Origin: Bradyrhizobium arachidis
GTDB taxonomy: Bacteria > Pseudomonadota > Alphaproteobacteria > Rhizobiales > Xanthobacteraceae
Assembly (NCBI RefSeq): GCF_015291705.1
Contig: NZ_CP030050.1
Span: 992,001-1,056,000 of the forward strand
DNA length: 64,000 nt
Reading direction: 5' to 3'
The notes below the pieces were generated by a model that saw only the letters and a list, made by a program, of their open reading frames with translations, searched no databases and was not told the DNA's origin. Both the position numbers and the translations under genes were made by a program. This document shows, piece after piece, positions 27,995 through 36,820 of the stretch. Each line of letters opens with the position of its first letter. Positions within the stretch are counted from its first letter, which is position 1.

Positions 27995-28284
27995 TAGCAG
28001 CGCTTAGGGACACGGCAGGCATGGCTGCATTGTTCGTTCGACCAACTGAGGAGAACGGGCATGCGAAAGCTAGAAGGTTCCTAGCTGTGCCCTTTCTGGA
28101 TCTCGGCGCGCTTTTCCTCGACCTCCTCGGCGTCACGTTGTCGAGGGTCATGAGTGAATTCTTCGTCTCCGTGGACCTTTAGCAATTCATCAGCTTGGCG
28201 TGATGCGCTTGGGTATCACGGCGCTCAGCTCTTTGAATGAGCAAGGTCATTTCCCACGTGAGGAAGGTCGCCACAGAGTGCCGG

Positions 28285-28640
28285 TCAAGGCCGCATCCGA
28301 ATGCGATCCAGCACACTCCGTACAACGATTAGAGAACAACGGCTGCCGGTCGGGACTTTGGACTCGGTTGGCACCATCTCCTTAAGGTCGCTGCTGGTCT
28401 TGGTGTGATCGGTAATCATCTGATCAGCGAATTTCTTTTCGTCCGGGTTGCCCTTCTGCAGTGCGATCTTGGCCGCCTCGATCTCCAGCATATCGCTCAT
28501 CGCCGCTTCCTTGACGAAGTCCTCTGTCTTGGGCGCGATACCAAGAGCCGAGTTGACTCCGTGTTTTCAACCACTGACTGGGCGAAGCAAGAGGCGGTGA
28601 GGGCTGTCGTCAGCAACACTGCAAGCATGATCTGTTTCAT
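28285..28640 (-). pseudogene. DUF4142 protein, frameshifted and truncated
   Basis: Starts MKQIMLAVLLTTALTASCFAQ, a signal peptide at 28640, then shifts frame near 28560 into a DUF4142 core (FVKEAAMSDMLEIEAAKIAL, FADQMITDHTKTSSDLKEMV) that decays after about 28330. DUF4142 proteins are exported ferritin-like proteins. Broken at both the middle and the C-terminus. Confidence 0.75.
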
Positions 28641-28647
28641 AACGACC

Positions 28648-29132
28648 TCACGCAGCCTCGGCATTGATGGCTGAGATCGCCAGCTTCGCTAGCGCGTCGT
28701 CACTCTTCTTCTGTTCCGCAAGCGTCGCATCGAGAAGCTTGACGGCATCCCTGTGCCCGAGCTTGCCGACCCAGATCCTCAGCGTGCCATAACGCGAAAT
28801 CTCGTAATGCTCCACGGCTTGCGCGGCCGCCAGCAGTCCAGCATCGAGGGCCGGCGTATTCTCGTATTCCTCCATGAGTTCTTTGCCTTCATCGAGGATG
28901 CCCTCCGATGACGTCGCACTTCTTGCCGCGCGCCGGCTTACCAGGCAGCTCGAAGATCTGCTCGAGCCGTTCGATCTGCGTTTCCGTCTCGTCATGATGT
29001 CTTTCGAAAGCTGCCTTCAACTGATCAGATGATGCTGCGTTCCCCATCTTTGGCAGCGATTTGTAGATCTGCTTCTCTGCGTAATAGATGTAGCGTGTCG
29101 ACGAACAGGCTGCTGAGGTCTTTCTCAGGCAT
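28648..29132 (-). pseudogene. DUF892 (YciE-type) protein, two frameshifts
   Basis: MPEKDLSSLFVDTL starts at 29132. After an indel near 29090 the frame reads YYAEKQIYKSLPKMGN; after another near 28920 it reads GILDEGKELMEEYENTPALDAG and HYEISRYGTLRIW to 28648. This is a stand-alone relative of the C-terminal domain of the catalase fusion. A near-consensus EcfG promoter precedes it. Confidence 0.75.
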
Positions 29133-29168
29133 TATGATCTCCCTGGAATGTAAGAAAAGGCCTGCTTC

Positions 29169-29193
29169 AACATTGCAACCTGAGCGCGGTTCC
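29169..29193 (-). promoter_or_regulatory. near-consensus EcfG promoter before broken DUF892 gene
   Basis: On the minus strand GGAAC (29193-29189), 16-base spacer, TGTT (29172-29169), with one mismatch to CGTT; 37 bases before the start at 29132. Confidence 0.5.
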
Positions 29194-29336
29194 TAGCTGG
29201 GTGCTACAGGTATACGGCGAAGGCGAGGACCAACTGTCCCAAAGTGCACAGAGCGAATTGATCGCCCTGACGAGGAACGCGGATGGGAAAGTTCGTTTGA
29301 TTTTATTGACAGGGCGTCCTTCTCCCGCCCTGCCAC

Positions 29337-29690
29337 TTGCCCAAGCCCCCGAGGATCAGCAGCCCCGGGGCCACAGGTTTCGACGCGTTTCGGATCGACG
29401 AAATAACGTCAGCCGTTCGGAGCGCCCGCATAGCCAGAGAAGCGGCGGACACCGCCGCTTCAAAGTCGGCTTCCTTTTTCATAGATGTCGCGACGGACGC
29501 CGTCATGCTCCACCTGCCGGCGCCGTTGCGGCCAAGCGTAAATAGTCCAAAGCGCAAATTGAGTAAGCAACTCAAAAAGCCCAAAGCAACTTGGGGTGAG
29601 CCCGTTTTCACTGCGGAAATAGAACACCGGGACATCACGTCCGAAGGATTGTTGCGAGGAAGCGCCTTAAAAGGGCTTTCTAAGCCTTAA
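29337..29690 (+). pseudogene. C-terminal remnant of an ATP-dependent DNA ligase (LigD type)
   Basis: The end of this frame, ATWGEPVFTAEIEHRDITSEG then LLRGSALKGL, fits the OB-fold C-terminus of LigD-type ligases (compare TTWVRPRLVAEVKFTEWT and MRHPVYLGLR in the ligase at 44837). The first half (FDAFRIDEITSAVRSAR) is not recognisable. No catalytic ligase motif is left. Confidence 0.45.
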
Positions 29691-29816
29691 CCAATGTTGT
29701 AGCGGGCTAACCCTCAGAATCGTACCCTGACACCGTCACCGCGAGGCCCGTGGCAAACATCGGTGATGAGAACGCCAGTCGCGCTCCCGCCCTACTAAAG
29801 CGAGGAGGTTACGCCA

Positions 29817-30017
29817 GTGCTCAAGCGCCGTCGTATTAGATCAGACAAGACTTTCGAAGAACGTCTCGGCGAAGAATCAGTGCAGCTTCGCAAGAGAGCC
29901 GAGACGTTGCCCCAAGGGTTGGAGCGCGATCACGTTCTTCGAAAGGCACGTCAATGCGAGACCGGTTCTCACATGACCGACTGGCTGCGGTCTAGCGGAC
30001 TGCAGCCACCAGACTAG
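29817..30017 (+). CDS. 66-aa KARQ-family small protein (GTG start)
   Basis: MLKRRRIRSDKTFEERL..., RAETLPQGLERDHVLRKARQ, then DWLRSSGLQPPD at the end. GTG at 29817 has GAGGAGG about 8 bases upstream. Paralogue of 8463 and 9371, and followed in tandem by another member at 30027. Function unknown. Confidence 0.65.
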   Translation: MLKRRRIRSDKTFEERLGEESVQLRKRAETLPQGLERDHVLRKARQCETGSHMTDWLRSSGLQPPD

Positions 30018-30026
30018 GAGTGAGCA

Positions 30027-30210
30027 ATGATCAAAAAAGCGCAGGCGCTTTAAGCAAACGGAATCCCTGGAAGCCAGACTTCAGCAGTTTGCGACGGACA
30101 TGCGCCGTCGGGCCGATAAGGCACCGGACAGCGAGGAGAGAAACACGTTGCTGGAAAAAGCATCAAATGCGGATCAGGCAATAGATTTGGAGCGGCACCT
30201 CCGCGCCTAA
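30027..30210 (+). pseudogene. KARQ-family small protein, frameshift in A6 run
   Basis: ATG 30027 with AGGAG 6 bases upstream. The opening codons read MIKKAQAL-stop, but removing one A from the run AAAAAA (30033-30038) gives MIKKRRRFKQTESLEARL ... LLEKASNADQAI, which matches the family start KRRRFKQ at 9371. So either it is a one-base pseudogene or the product depends on transcriptional slippage in the A run. Ends at 30210, followed by a terminator. Confidence 0.6.
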
Positions 30211-30247
30211 ATCCTCGGGGGAGCCGTGCTCCTCTCTGGACAACCTC

Positions 30248-30274
30248 AGCCCTCGTTAGCCGGGGGCTTTTTTT
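30248..30274 (+). terminator. rho-independent terminator
   Basis: AGCCC / GGGCT stem with an 11-base loop and a run of seven T. Ends the 29817-30210 tandem pair. Confidence 0.75.
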
Positions 30275-30306
30275 GGAACGTCGCGCACGATGGGGGCTTG
30301 GACCTC

Positions 30307-30510
30307 ATGACCGATGTGAAACGCACGATTTGCCAAGGCTCGGGTTGGGTCTGCGAAAACCATCCCGGCAAAGCATGGACCGAACATGAGGGCGGATGCC
30401 AGTGTGGCGTTGGAATGCCCTGCGAATGCAACCGAGCCAACGGCGAAGACACACCTGACGCTGAGGCCATCATTGAAGAGGTCGAAGGGGCCTCTAAACG
30501 ATTGCACTGA
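30307..30510 (+). CDS. cysteine-rich small protein, possibly metal-binding
   Basis: 67 residues: MTDVKRTICQGSGWVCENHPGK, then GCQCGVGMPCECN, six Cys and one His in CX6C and CXC, CXC groups. The spacing suggests a zinc or iron-binding knuckle. The acidic tail (DAEAIIEEVE) is helical. Precedes a DUF2934 gene by 9 bases, probably one operon. The family is frequent in rhizobia; function unknown. Confidence 0.6.
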   Translation: MTDVKRTICQGSGWVCENHPGKAWTEHEGGCQCGVGMPCECNRANGEDTPDAEAIIEEVEGASKRLH

Positions 30511-30519
30511 GAGGCAGAC

Positions 30520-30681
30520 ATGAACCGAAAGGTCGATGAAAGTATCGCCGCGCGCGCTTACGAGCTGTGGGAGAAGGCTGGCAAGCCGGAAGGGCGGGAC
30601 GAGGAGTTCTGGCGCCTGGCCGAGCAGGAACTTATCAACGAGGACGAAAGCTCCCCTCGACGCACGCCAGATACGCTTTAG
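30520..30681 (+). CDS. DUF2934 family protein
   Basis: 53 residues. Core ARAYELWEKAGKPEGRDEEFW then LAEQEL is the complete DUF2934 signature. Small soluble protein of unknown function, often stress-linked in Rhizobiales. Its stop overlaps the stop of the convergent 23-aa ORF at 30678. Another member lies at 33421. Confidence 0.8.
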   Translation: MNRKVDESIAARAYELWEKAGKPEGRDEEFWRLAEQELINEDESSPRRTPDTL

Positions 30682-30749
30682 ACGAGAAGATAGACCGCCA
30701 AAATAAGCGTGCTGCTAAGGATGATAATGCCGACGAAGAACCGGCCCAT
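30678..30749 (-). CDS. tiny single-span membrane protein (23 aa), translationally coupled
   Basis: MGRFFVGIIILSST-LILAVYLLV, almost entirely one hydrophobic span. Its ATG overlaps the stop of the upstream gene as TGATG (30749-30751), a classical coupling arrangement, and its stop meets the DUF2934 stop. The architecture, not homology, is the evidence that it is real. Confidence 0.55.
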   Translation of the reverse strand: MGRFFVGIIILSSTLILAVYLLV

Positions 30750-30922
30750 CACTTCTCCCTACGAACGCCCTTGAATTTCTTGGCAGTCTTCTTCACGGCC
30801 ATGAACGCACCAGTGGTCTTGTTGCGCTTGGTCGAGGTCTTAGTAAGCGCGTTCTTCAATTGCGTGCGCTTCTTCACCGCGCCCTTACGGGCATTATCGC
30901 CGGTCGGTTTGTTGACTGCCAT
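30749..30922 (-). CDS. conserved basic small protein (57 aa)
   Basis: MAVNKPTGDNARKGAVKKRTQ, then FMAVKKTAKKFKGVRREK at the end. I recognise this as a widespread small basic protein of Rhizobiales (usual pattern K-x-x-x-TGEFMAVKK). About a third Lys/Arg, so RNA or DNA association is possible. The stop codon overlaps the start of the 23-aa membrane ORF. Confidence 0.7.
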   Translation of the reverse strand: MAVNKPTGDNARKGAVKKRTQLKNALTKTSTKRNKTTGAFMAVKKTAKKFKGVRREK

Positions 30923-30973
30923 GGGTTACTCCAAAATTGTCTAAGGCACGAATCAGCTTCTTGGTTCCAAGGG

Positions 30974-31183
30974 CTAAACCAGTGGCAGCTTTTCAATTTC
31001 CCGGCCGTCCTCAGATACGACCACAACAGAATTGCCATCACGAACGAGATGAGGCTGTTCGGTCGCGAGGTGGTTCGCCAGCGCTCGGCCGCGCGCTCGT
31101 GCCTCGGCCTCGTCGGCGAACTCCTGGCCGAGAACATCATGAGCAGGCGTATCGCCCACGAAGTGAAAATAGAACCGTGGCAT
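30974..31183 (-). CDS. DUF6894 family small protein
   Basis: 69 residues from the ATG at 31183: MPRFYFHFVGDTPAHDVLGQEFADEAEARARGRALA, then VVVVSEDGREI. An ATG four codons upstream (31195) is possible but not the family start. Function unknown. Confidence 0.78.
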   Translation of the reverse strand: MPRFYFHFVGDTPAHDVLGQEFADEAEARARGRALANHLATEQPHLVRDGNSVVVVSEDGREIEKLPLV

Positions 31184-31339
31184 GGCGTCATTCATGAGGG
31201 TGCACTGCCGAGAATGGGTTAGTTGTCAGCGCGTACCGATGCGTCCCCATTGCGTCCGGTTGTCACCCGGCAGTGCTTTGGACAACGCGGCTTTGTACGC
31301 TAGGTTGCTAAGCGCGCACCAAGCCCAAACTATATTGTT

Positions 31340-32480
31340 TTAGAACGTTGGTGCACTTCGCAAAAGCCTCGGCGCGGTTGCCGCGAAGGTGGGTCACGCG
31401 GCCTCTGCGATGCTTCCGCTTCACGGCGCGCGGCGAAGAAAGCATCCTGATCTCGCCGAACTCGGTGATTGGCATTCCTGAAAAGAAGAAGGCGGGCTCG
31501 CTACGACGATCCTTCAACAGGCTGGTTCAATCCTGCTTGATGTCGAGAAGAAGAACGTCAAGCACTTCGAAGTCGAGACGCCTTATCTCGCCGCAGTCGT
31601 GAGGCACCCAATTCATCGTCACTTTGGCGACAAATCCACCAGTGTGGACGTGAAGCGCGGGCAGGTCGAAGTTTCCGACTTCAAGACCGGCCAGATTGCA
31701 CAGGTGATGCCGGGCCAAGCAGCCACTATCTCCCCCAACGGCAAGCCTGGACTGGTTTTGAGCGGATCGGGTAACTTCAATCCAATCGAACAAGGTAAGC
31801 CGCGTGCGCCGAGTGTTCAGCCGGTGATGGTTCCGAAGGGTGGGTTGATGGCGCCGCCACGCGCCCTAATCAATGGAGGCGCCAACCGCAGCGTCGCGGC
31901 AGGACCGATCAAGCCAACTTCCGCTGAGGCGACCCATTTGCCAAGCGGGCAGAAGACGGGTGGCTTGCGCATCACGACTGCAATCGGGGAGGTCAAACTC
32001 AACTTCCACAAAGTGACGAATGGTCTTGCGCATGGCACGACCCCGGGGATCGCCGGTGCTCGTGGGGCAGCGTCAGCCCATGACAACACGTCTGTGTGGA
32101 GCGGTGGGCAAGGTGGATCCAGTGCGGTTGCCTCGACCTCGACGAGCCCGAGCAATTCCGGCAACGGCGGAAGCATTGCAGGTGCGTCCGGCTCCGCGAA
32201 CAGCGGTAGCACGGCGCCTCCGTCGTCGGTGGTCGGTCCGGCGGTCATCCCTGTGGCCGATGCGCCTGTCAATTCAGGAAAGGGGCCCGGCGGCGATCTC
32301 AGTAAGAAGTGTGGCAGCGGCGCAGCGAATGCAGCCGGCGGCAACGGGCCGGGTGGTAAGGGTCCGCCCGGACATGGCCCTGCCGGAAATGGCCTCCGGG
32401 CCAGGCCGGGGGTGGCAATGGCGGAGGTAACGGGAACGCTGGAGGTAATGGCCACAAACCAGGGGCAACGGACCTCCCGG
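31340..32480 (+). pseudogene. FecR-domain surface protein, broken and cut by an IS5 fragment
   Basis: Pieces of a FecR domain in three frames: ILISPNSVIGIPE (about 31450), ILLDVEKKNVKHFEVETPYLAA (about 31535) and VDVKRGQVEVSDFKTGQIAQVMPGQAATIS (from 31640). The rest is low-complexity, rich in Gly, Ser, Pro and Ala, typical of large secreted rhizobial FecR proteins. The 3' end runs into a transposase fragment at 32484. Confidence 0.65.
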
Positions 32481-32483
32481 CCA

Positions 32484-32687
32484 TGGGCACTGAGGCGTAG
32501 GCTTCTCCGCACGCGTCATCTGATCGAATGCTGCTTCTCGAAACTGAAGTGGTTCAGGCGCGTCGCTACGCGTTACGAAAGGACGGCGCGAAATTACCTC
32601 GCCATCGTTACTATCGCCGCAACTCTGCTCTGGCTAAGGCAGTCCAGTCGGCGGCCTTCAATTTCTTTCGGAGTGTTTGCCGCGTGA
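32484..32687 (+). mobile_element. 3' fragment of an IS5-family transposase
   Basis: The last 65 codons of the frame, LRTRHLIECCFSKLKWFRRVATRYERTARNYL, match the C-terminal Glu region of IS5-family transposases (compare NQVERFFNRIKQCRRVATRYD at 13860). No other part of the element is present. It is fused in frame to the FecR remnant. Confidence 0.75.
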
Positions 32688-32786
32688 ACGCCAATAGCCG
32701 CGGAGCGCTTGCCACTCTAACCCCGCGACTATAAGCGCCATCGTCGCGGTACCGACGCCCGTCATGACCAATAGCATTTCCAGCAT
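32658..32786 (-). CDS. tiny membrane protein (42 aa)
   Basis: MLEMLLVMTGVGTATMALIV, then AGLEWQALRGYWRSRG and a basic tail. GAGGTGA lies about 7 bases before the ATG at 32786. One hydrophobic span. The last ten codons overlap the IS5 fragment, so the native C-terminus may have been replaced. Confidence 0.4.
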   Translation of the reverse strand: MLEMLLVMTGVGTATMALIVAGLEWQALRGYWRSRGKHSERN

Positions 32787-33099
32787 CGAATCACCTCGCG
32801 CTACAGCGCTGTTCCTGAGTACCAAAGTGCACATTCGATCTGAAGCCTTATCGTTTGTCTTAGGAACGACGGCAGCGCTCGTACTGCTGAGCGGTTGGTG
32901 CGCTAGATTTGTTCGAGTTGCGCTCGCGGCGCCGGTGTCCCGTCCGCTCCTCCGGCCGGCGCCTGGGGCCGTCGCGCCTGGCCGTCGGGTAGCAGGCCAT
33001 TGCAACTTAAAGCAGAGCCGTCGTCGACATCCCTACCTCCTCAAGGCGCGGCCGCGATCACCGCGCCCTGGCTTTGTTGCTGACCACATAGTGGTGCCG

Positions 33100-33124
33100 G
33101 GAACGAACAAAGCGCCATTTAGTT
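33100..33124 (+). promoter_or_regulatory. near-consensus EcfG promoter of csbD
   Basis: GGAAC (33100-33104), 16-base spacer, AGTT (33121-33124), 30 bases before the csbD start; one mismatch to CGTT. Confidence 0.55.
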
Positions 33125-33154
33125 GCTAGCCAATACACACGAGGGAGGTAGCTA

Positions 33155-33358
33155 ATGGATTGGAATCGTGTTGAGGGCAACTGGAAGGAAATGAAGGGCA
33201 AGGTCAAAGAGCAATGGGGCAAGCTCACTGACGATGATCTTGACGTCATCGCAGGCAAACAAGACCAGTTGGAAGGTCGCCTGCAACAGCGTTACGGCTA
33301 CGCCAAGGACCAGGCAAAGAAGGAAGTAGACGACTGGTACGGGCGCCAGAAGTGGTGA
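33155..33358 (+). CDS. CsbD family stress protein
   Basis: 67 residues: MDWNRVEGNWKEMKGKVKEQWGKLTDDDLDVIAGK..., the complete CsbD pattern with a helical repeat and a C-terminal YGYAKDQAKKEVDDWY. CsbD-like proteins are small, disordered to helical, and induced by general stress through alternative sigma factors. GAGGGAGG precedes the start. A strong terminator follows at once. Confidence 0.9.
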   Translation: MDWNRVEGNWKEMKGKVKEQWGKLTDDDLDVIAGKQDQLEGRLQQRYGYAKDQAKKEVDDWYGRQKW

Positions 33359-33363
33359 ACAGC

Positions 33364-33396
33364 AAGGGCCCTGCCAACGCGGGGCCCTTTTTTCTT
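33364..33396 (+). terminator. rho-independent terminator of csbD
   Basis: 8-bp perfect stem AAGGGCCC / GGGCCCTT and a run of T. Confidence 0.85.
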
Positions 33397-33420
33397 ATGA
33401 GCTATTCGAGAAGCCAGACC

Positions 33421-33675
33421 ATGACTAAACCTACCGAGGAAGAGATACGGGCGAAAGCTTATCAGCTCTGGAAGGAAGCGGGCGAACCGGAAGGGCAGGG
33501 TGAATTGTTGTGGCATAAAGCCCAAGAGGAACTAGGCCGGGGTCAGCCGACCCCGGCGAACTCCCTCCCGGTACTACAGACAATTTGCCAATCTGAGCGG
33601 CTGCGGGGTGATACCGAGGGCATGGTCCCTCTTACGAAGCAAGCAGCCCCGGCTCTGCGAAGGATGCTGAACTGA
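33421..33675 (+). CDS. DUF2934 family protein with C-terminal extension
   Basis: 84 residues. The DUF2934 core (IRAKAYQLWKEAGEPEG, LLWHKAQEEL) takes residues 6-40; the remainder (ANSLPVLQTICQSERLRGD) is not conserved and may result from a lost stop. Paralogue of 30520. Start at ATG 33421. Confidence 0.7.
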   Translation: MTKPTEEEIRAKAYQLWKEAGEPEGQGELLWHKAQEELGRGQPTPANSLPVLQTICQSERLRGDTEGMVPLTKQAAPALRRMLN

Positions 33676-33750
33676 GGCCGCTGTCGCTTCGGAACGGAGG
33701 CGAATCCAACCGACGGTGGGCAATCGTAAATCCCGCTCCCTCGACTACGG

Positions 33751-34004
33751 CTAGATGATGGGATTGATGGGTAAGCTTCGTTTGACAATCTCGTCGCCGC
33801 TCGCTCTTTGGCAGCATCGCCCAATAGACGGTACGTCGATCCAATAAGTCTGTCCGCGTCCACTTGCTGTCGAATACTCTCGTAGGATTGCAGAATAGAT
33901 TGATCGCCCAGTTTATTGAGATCTGCAGGCGCGGCAGGGGAGCTCAACACAAAAGGCTTGCGAATTGAACCCAAGAGGGTTTCAAGTGTCCGATTGTTGG
34001 TCAT
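33751..34004 (-). pseudogene. conserved small protein, frameshifted
   Basis: MTNNRTLETLLGSIRK ... ILQSYESIRQQVDADRL ... LLGDAAKERAA, then one indel near 33800 leads to EIVKRSLPINPII-stop (33751). The joined product matches a conserved rhizobial small protein pattern that ends with a short basic helix and PI-x-PI. In the annotated frame the product would run on into non-conserved sequence. Confidence 0.5.
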
Positions 34005-34170
34005 AGCCAATGCGCAACCGGGATCCTGGGCGTTCGGAAGACTGTCGGAAATCGCGCTAAACTCTAAGGGGGCTCGGCATACTCCAGCTCGCGAAGGCTT
34101 AGCTGTCCCGCTTTTTCGCCCTCATCGAAAATGCGCCGGGCCTCTATTCCGTTGTCTCCGGCGCGGATTT

Positions 34171-35040
34171 CTAGAAGCCGCCGACCGCGTGCATTGTCAG
34201 TCGTATTTTCTCGAATGCTCGCTGCTCTATTTGGCGGATCCTCTCGCGGGATACTCCATATTCTGCCGCGAGTTCCTCCAGCGTTGGAGGCGTATCGGTC
34301 AACTGGCGCGCAGTGAAGATGTGTCGCTCGCGCGGACCCAGCGTCTGGATGGCGGCTCGCAACGCTTGTCGGCGTTGGGCCAATTCGTGTTCATCGGCCA
34401 ACTTATCGTCTTGTGAAGGCGAGGGGTCTACAAGCCCTTCTATCGCTTCGTCGGCGTCCGGATCGTCGTGGGTGCGGGAATTCAGGGATACGTCGCCGCG
34501 CAAGCGCCGGTCCATATCTACGACCTCTCGTTCCGGCACCTCGAGGCGCGCAGCAATTGCCTGCACCTGCTCAGGACGCAGATCTCCGTCCTCGACAGCT
34601 GAGATCGCACGCTTAGCTTGCCGCAGTTTGAAGAAGAGTTTCTTTTGTGCGTTGTTTGTTGAAACCTTCACCATCGACCAGGATCGAAGTACGTATTCCT
34701 GAATCGTCGCCCTGATCCACCACAATGCGAACGTTGAAAGACGAACCCCTCGCTCCGGATCGAAGCGTCGCACGGCCTGCATCAATCCAATATTGCCTTC
34801 AGAAACAATATCGGCGATGGGCAATCCGTAACCGCGGTATCGCATGGCAACTTTTGCAACGAGGCGCAGATGGCTTGTGACGAGGCGATAGGCCGCTTCG
34901 CGATCGCCTAGTTGGCGCCAGCGTCTCGCGAATTGGGTCTCCTCTTCCTGGGTCAGGATCGGAAATTTCTTGATCTGAGCGAGATAGTGAGTCAGTCCGG
35001 TTGCAATTGAAGGCAGTGGCCGAGAATAGGTGTTATACAT
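34171..35040 (-). CDS. rpoH: heat-shock sigma factor RpoH
   Basis: 289 residues. Sigma70-family factor with regions 1.2 to 4.2: SHLRLVAKVAMRYRGYGLPIADIVSEGNIGLMQAV (region 2.1-2.2), STFALWWIRATIQEYVLRSWSMVK (2.3-2.4), the RpoH box QKKLFFKLRQ, and the region 4 helix-turn-helix TLEELAAEYGVSRERIRQIEQ. Directs RNA polymerase to chaperone and protease promoters. Start at 35040 chosen by GAGGG 5 bases upstream; a start at 35079 is possible. It lies close to hsp20 and groESL, its expected targets. Rhizobia commonly have two or three rpoH genes. Confidence 0.93.
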   Translation of the reverse strand: MYNTYSRPLPSIATGLTHYLAQIKKFPILTQEEETQFARRWRQLGDREAAYRLVTSHLRLVAKVAMRYRGYGLPIADIVSEGNIGLMQAVRRFDPERGVRLSTFALWWIRATIQEYVLRSWSMVKVSTNNAQKKLFFKLRQAKRAISAVEDGDLRPEQVQAIAARLEVPEREVVDMDRRLRGDVSLNSRTHDDPDADEAIEGLVDPSPSQDDKLADEHELAQRRQALRAAIQTLGPRERHIFTARQLTDTPPTLEELAAEYGVSRERIRQIEQRAFEKIRLTMHAVGGF

Positions 35041-35186
35041 GTGGCCCTCGCAGTTGCTCTCATAAGGTAAGGTCGGCATGGGCGGCGATCAGCGAAGTGT
35101 TGCTCTCGAAAGCACTCTTGCAATAACCGCCATGCTCAAAAGGCATCCGACTGATCCGACCGGTGCGGCAACATCAGCGAGATCGA

Positions 35187-35747
35187 TCAGCATCGATTTG
35201 TCCTCCTGAGGTCGTCATGATGCCGACGCTGTGAAGGGAACTGGGGTCCTGTCCGCCTTGCCTTTCGACCCAGCTCGCATTCATGATCGAGGTTCTCGGT
35301 CTCCGTTTGCGAGGAGAGATCACACAGCGCATCGACGATATCTTCGAGCCGGGCGCTCGTATCGTTGTGGCGCGGGTTCAGGTGGGAGCGATCTTCGCCG
35401 AGGCAGTGATCCGCGAGCCAGGAGGACAAGATGGCCCGCTTCTCGTACGCGGTGAGATCGGGATCATCGAGTACATCCAGGGGATGCTCAAAAGCGCCAG
35501 CCGGATGCAGGAACTCGGTCAGCTCCAATGGCGTTGTGCGCCGATCTGCCTCGGGTTTCGTCGTCCGGAGTGACAGGCAATCCGGGTAGGCCTCGCGCAG
35601 GAGAGCTTTCACGGAAGCTTGTTCGTCAAGCAATCGTCGCTCGATATAGCCCCGTTCAAGATCCGTGAGAGACGTTTCGAGGAGCCTGCGATAACGACGA
35701 ATATTGTTTCGGTGCGCGCGAAGCCGTTCGATGTGGTGGCCAGTCAT
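35187..35747 (-). CDS. conserved hypothetical protein
   Basis: 186 residues. Helical N-terminus (residues 1-55) followed by FEHPLDVLDDPDLTAYEKRAILSSWLADHC, a motif I know from a family of unnamed Rhizobiales proteins (P-x-D-VL-x-D-x-x-L-x-x-x-EKR-x-IL-x-SW). No membrane segment. It often occurs near stress genes. Function unknown. Confidence 0.6.
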   Translation of the reverse strand: MTGHHIERLRAHRNNIRRYRRLLETSLTDLERGYIERRLLDEQASVKALLREAYPDCLSLRTTKPEADRRTTPLELTEFLHPAGAFEHPLDVLDDPDLTAYEKRAILSSWLADHCLGEDRSHLNPRHNDTSARLEDIVDALCDLSSQTETENLDHECELGRKARRTGPQFPSQRRHHDDLRRTNRC

Positions 35748-35928
35748 GACTGCTTCTCTCCCGCGTCATGTAGCGTTGCCGTGGTTGGTCCGACGAAAGT
35801 AACGTCGGCCGTCGCTTGTCGGGAGAGGCGTGTTATCGTCCGCGGTCGTCAGCCGCATTGGATCCTCCTGTTCGTAAACAAATAGAGGCAGCCGCGCGAA
35901 CGCGCGCGGCGCCGATCAGATAGCTTGC

Positions 35929-36387
35929 TTACGCCGCTGCCTTGGTCCCTAGTTTCTGGATATTGTCCGCCGGCGCGCCGTTGATCGCGATCCGGCGCGG
36001 CTTCATGGCTTCCGGAATCTCCCGGACCAGGTCGACCTTGAGCAGCCCGTTCTCGAAGGATGCGCTCTTGACCTGGACGTAATCCGCCAGACTGAACTTT
36101 CGCTTGAAATTGCGGGTAGAGATGCCGCGATGGATGAAATTCCGCTCAGCATGATCCGGCTTGTTGCCCTCAATGGTGACCACGTTCTGCTCAGCCGTGA
36201 TTGCGATATCGCTTGGCGCGAAGCCCGCCACCGCCAGCGAAATCTGATAGCGGTCTTCGGAAAGGCGTTCGATGTTGTACGGTGGGTAGTTATCCTCGCC
36301 GGCGCGCTGCGCCGTCTCTGCGAGGTCAAAAAGGCGGTCGAAGCCAATGGTCGAACGCCAAAGGGGCGAAAAATCGTAAGTGCGCAT
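35929..36387 (-). CDS. hsp20: small heat-shock protein Hsp20 (IbpA type)
   Basis: 152 residues. Alpha-crystallin domain at about 35-130 (YNIERLSEDRYQISLAVAGF, NVVTIEGNKPD, RNFKRKFSLADYV, ENGLLKVDLVREIPEAMKPRRI), with the IbpA-type N-terminus MRTYDFSPLWRSTIGFDRLF. An ATP-independent holdase that keeps heat-damaged proteins soluble. Divergent from groES. Its leader holds a ROSE-type RNA thermometer (36388-36480), so translation should open at high temperature. Confidence 0.93.
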   Translation of the reverse strand: MRTYDFSPLWRSTIGFDRLFDLAETAQRAGEDNYPPYNIERLSEDRYQISLAVAGFAPSDIAITAEQNVVTIEGNKPDHAERNFIHRGISTRNFKRKFSLADYVQVKSASFENGLLKVDLVREIPEAMKPRRIAINGAPADNIQKLGTKAAA

Positions 36388-36480
36388 AGCCAAATCCTCC
36401 AAAAGAGCAAGATGGTTACGAGCGGCACCGGACACGACCGGTGCCCGTCTCATTGATCCGGACCCATGAGGCGTCCGAAT
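36388..36480 (-). promoter_or_regulatory. ROSE-type RNA thermometer in the hsp20 leader
   Basis: On the minus strand the leader folds into an outer hairpin (CGGACGCCTCATGGGTCCGG region), a second strong hairpin GGCACCGG / CCGGTGCC, and the terminal hairpin CTTGCT-CTTTT-GGAGGA that pairs the ribosome binding site with a UUGCU strand, followed by TTTGGCTATG. This order and the UUGCU / GGAGG pairing are the hallmarks of rhizobial ROSE elements. The loop CTTTT is one base longer or U-richer than the form I remember (CCUU). Confidence 0.75.
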
Positions 36481-36720
36481 CCCACATTTTCTGTGGCGTC
36501 GGAAAATTAGCAAAACCGTTTTCGGTTTCAAGAGGGGGCCGAAAAAATTGTGGCGCCGGCGCACGAAATGCGGATTATCGAAATCAGCGGCGCGGCAAGA
36601 ACTTAGCGCAACGCGTGCACGGTTTACCAATCGTTGACGGCAAGCCCTTGGTTGGTCCCAGAAGCTTTGGTCCGAATGCAAGGGCGCCGTTACGGGCAAA
36701 AAAATTTTCACTCGAGCGGT

Positions 36721-36749
36721 CTTGAACCGGGCCGATTCGACTCCCAGTT
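36721..36749 (+). promoter_or_regulatory. possible RpoH-dependent promoter of groESL
   Basis: CTTGAA (36721-36726) and CCCAGTT (36743-36749) resemble the -35 and -10 of alphaproteobacterial RpoH promoters, about 70 bases before groES. I see no CIRCE inverted repeat (TTAGCACTC / GAGTGCTAA) in the spacer, so HrcA control is unlikely. Confidence 0.4.
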
Positions 36750-36820
36750 CGTTTTCCGCCCGGGGGCCGTTTCCGGACCCGGATTTTGAACATCGCTGAA
36801 CCTGATTGAGGAGGATGTGC

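Noticed and set aside
36480..36820. CIRCE element controlling groESL
   Set aside because: No TTAGCACTC / GAGTGCTAA inverted repeat was found in the spacer.
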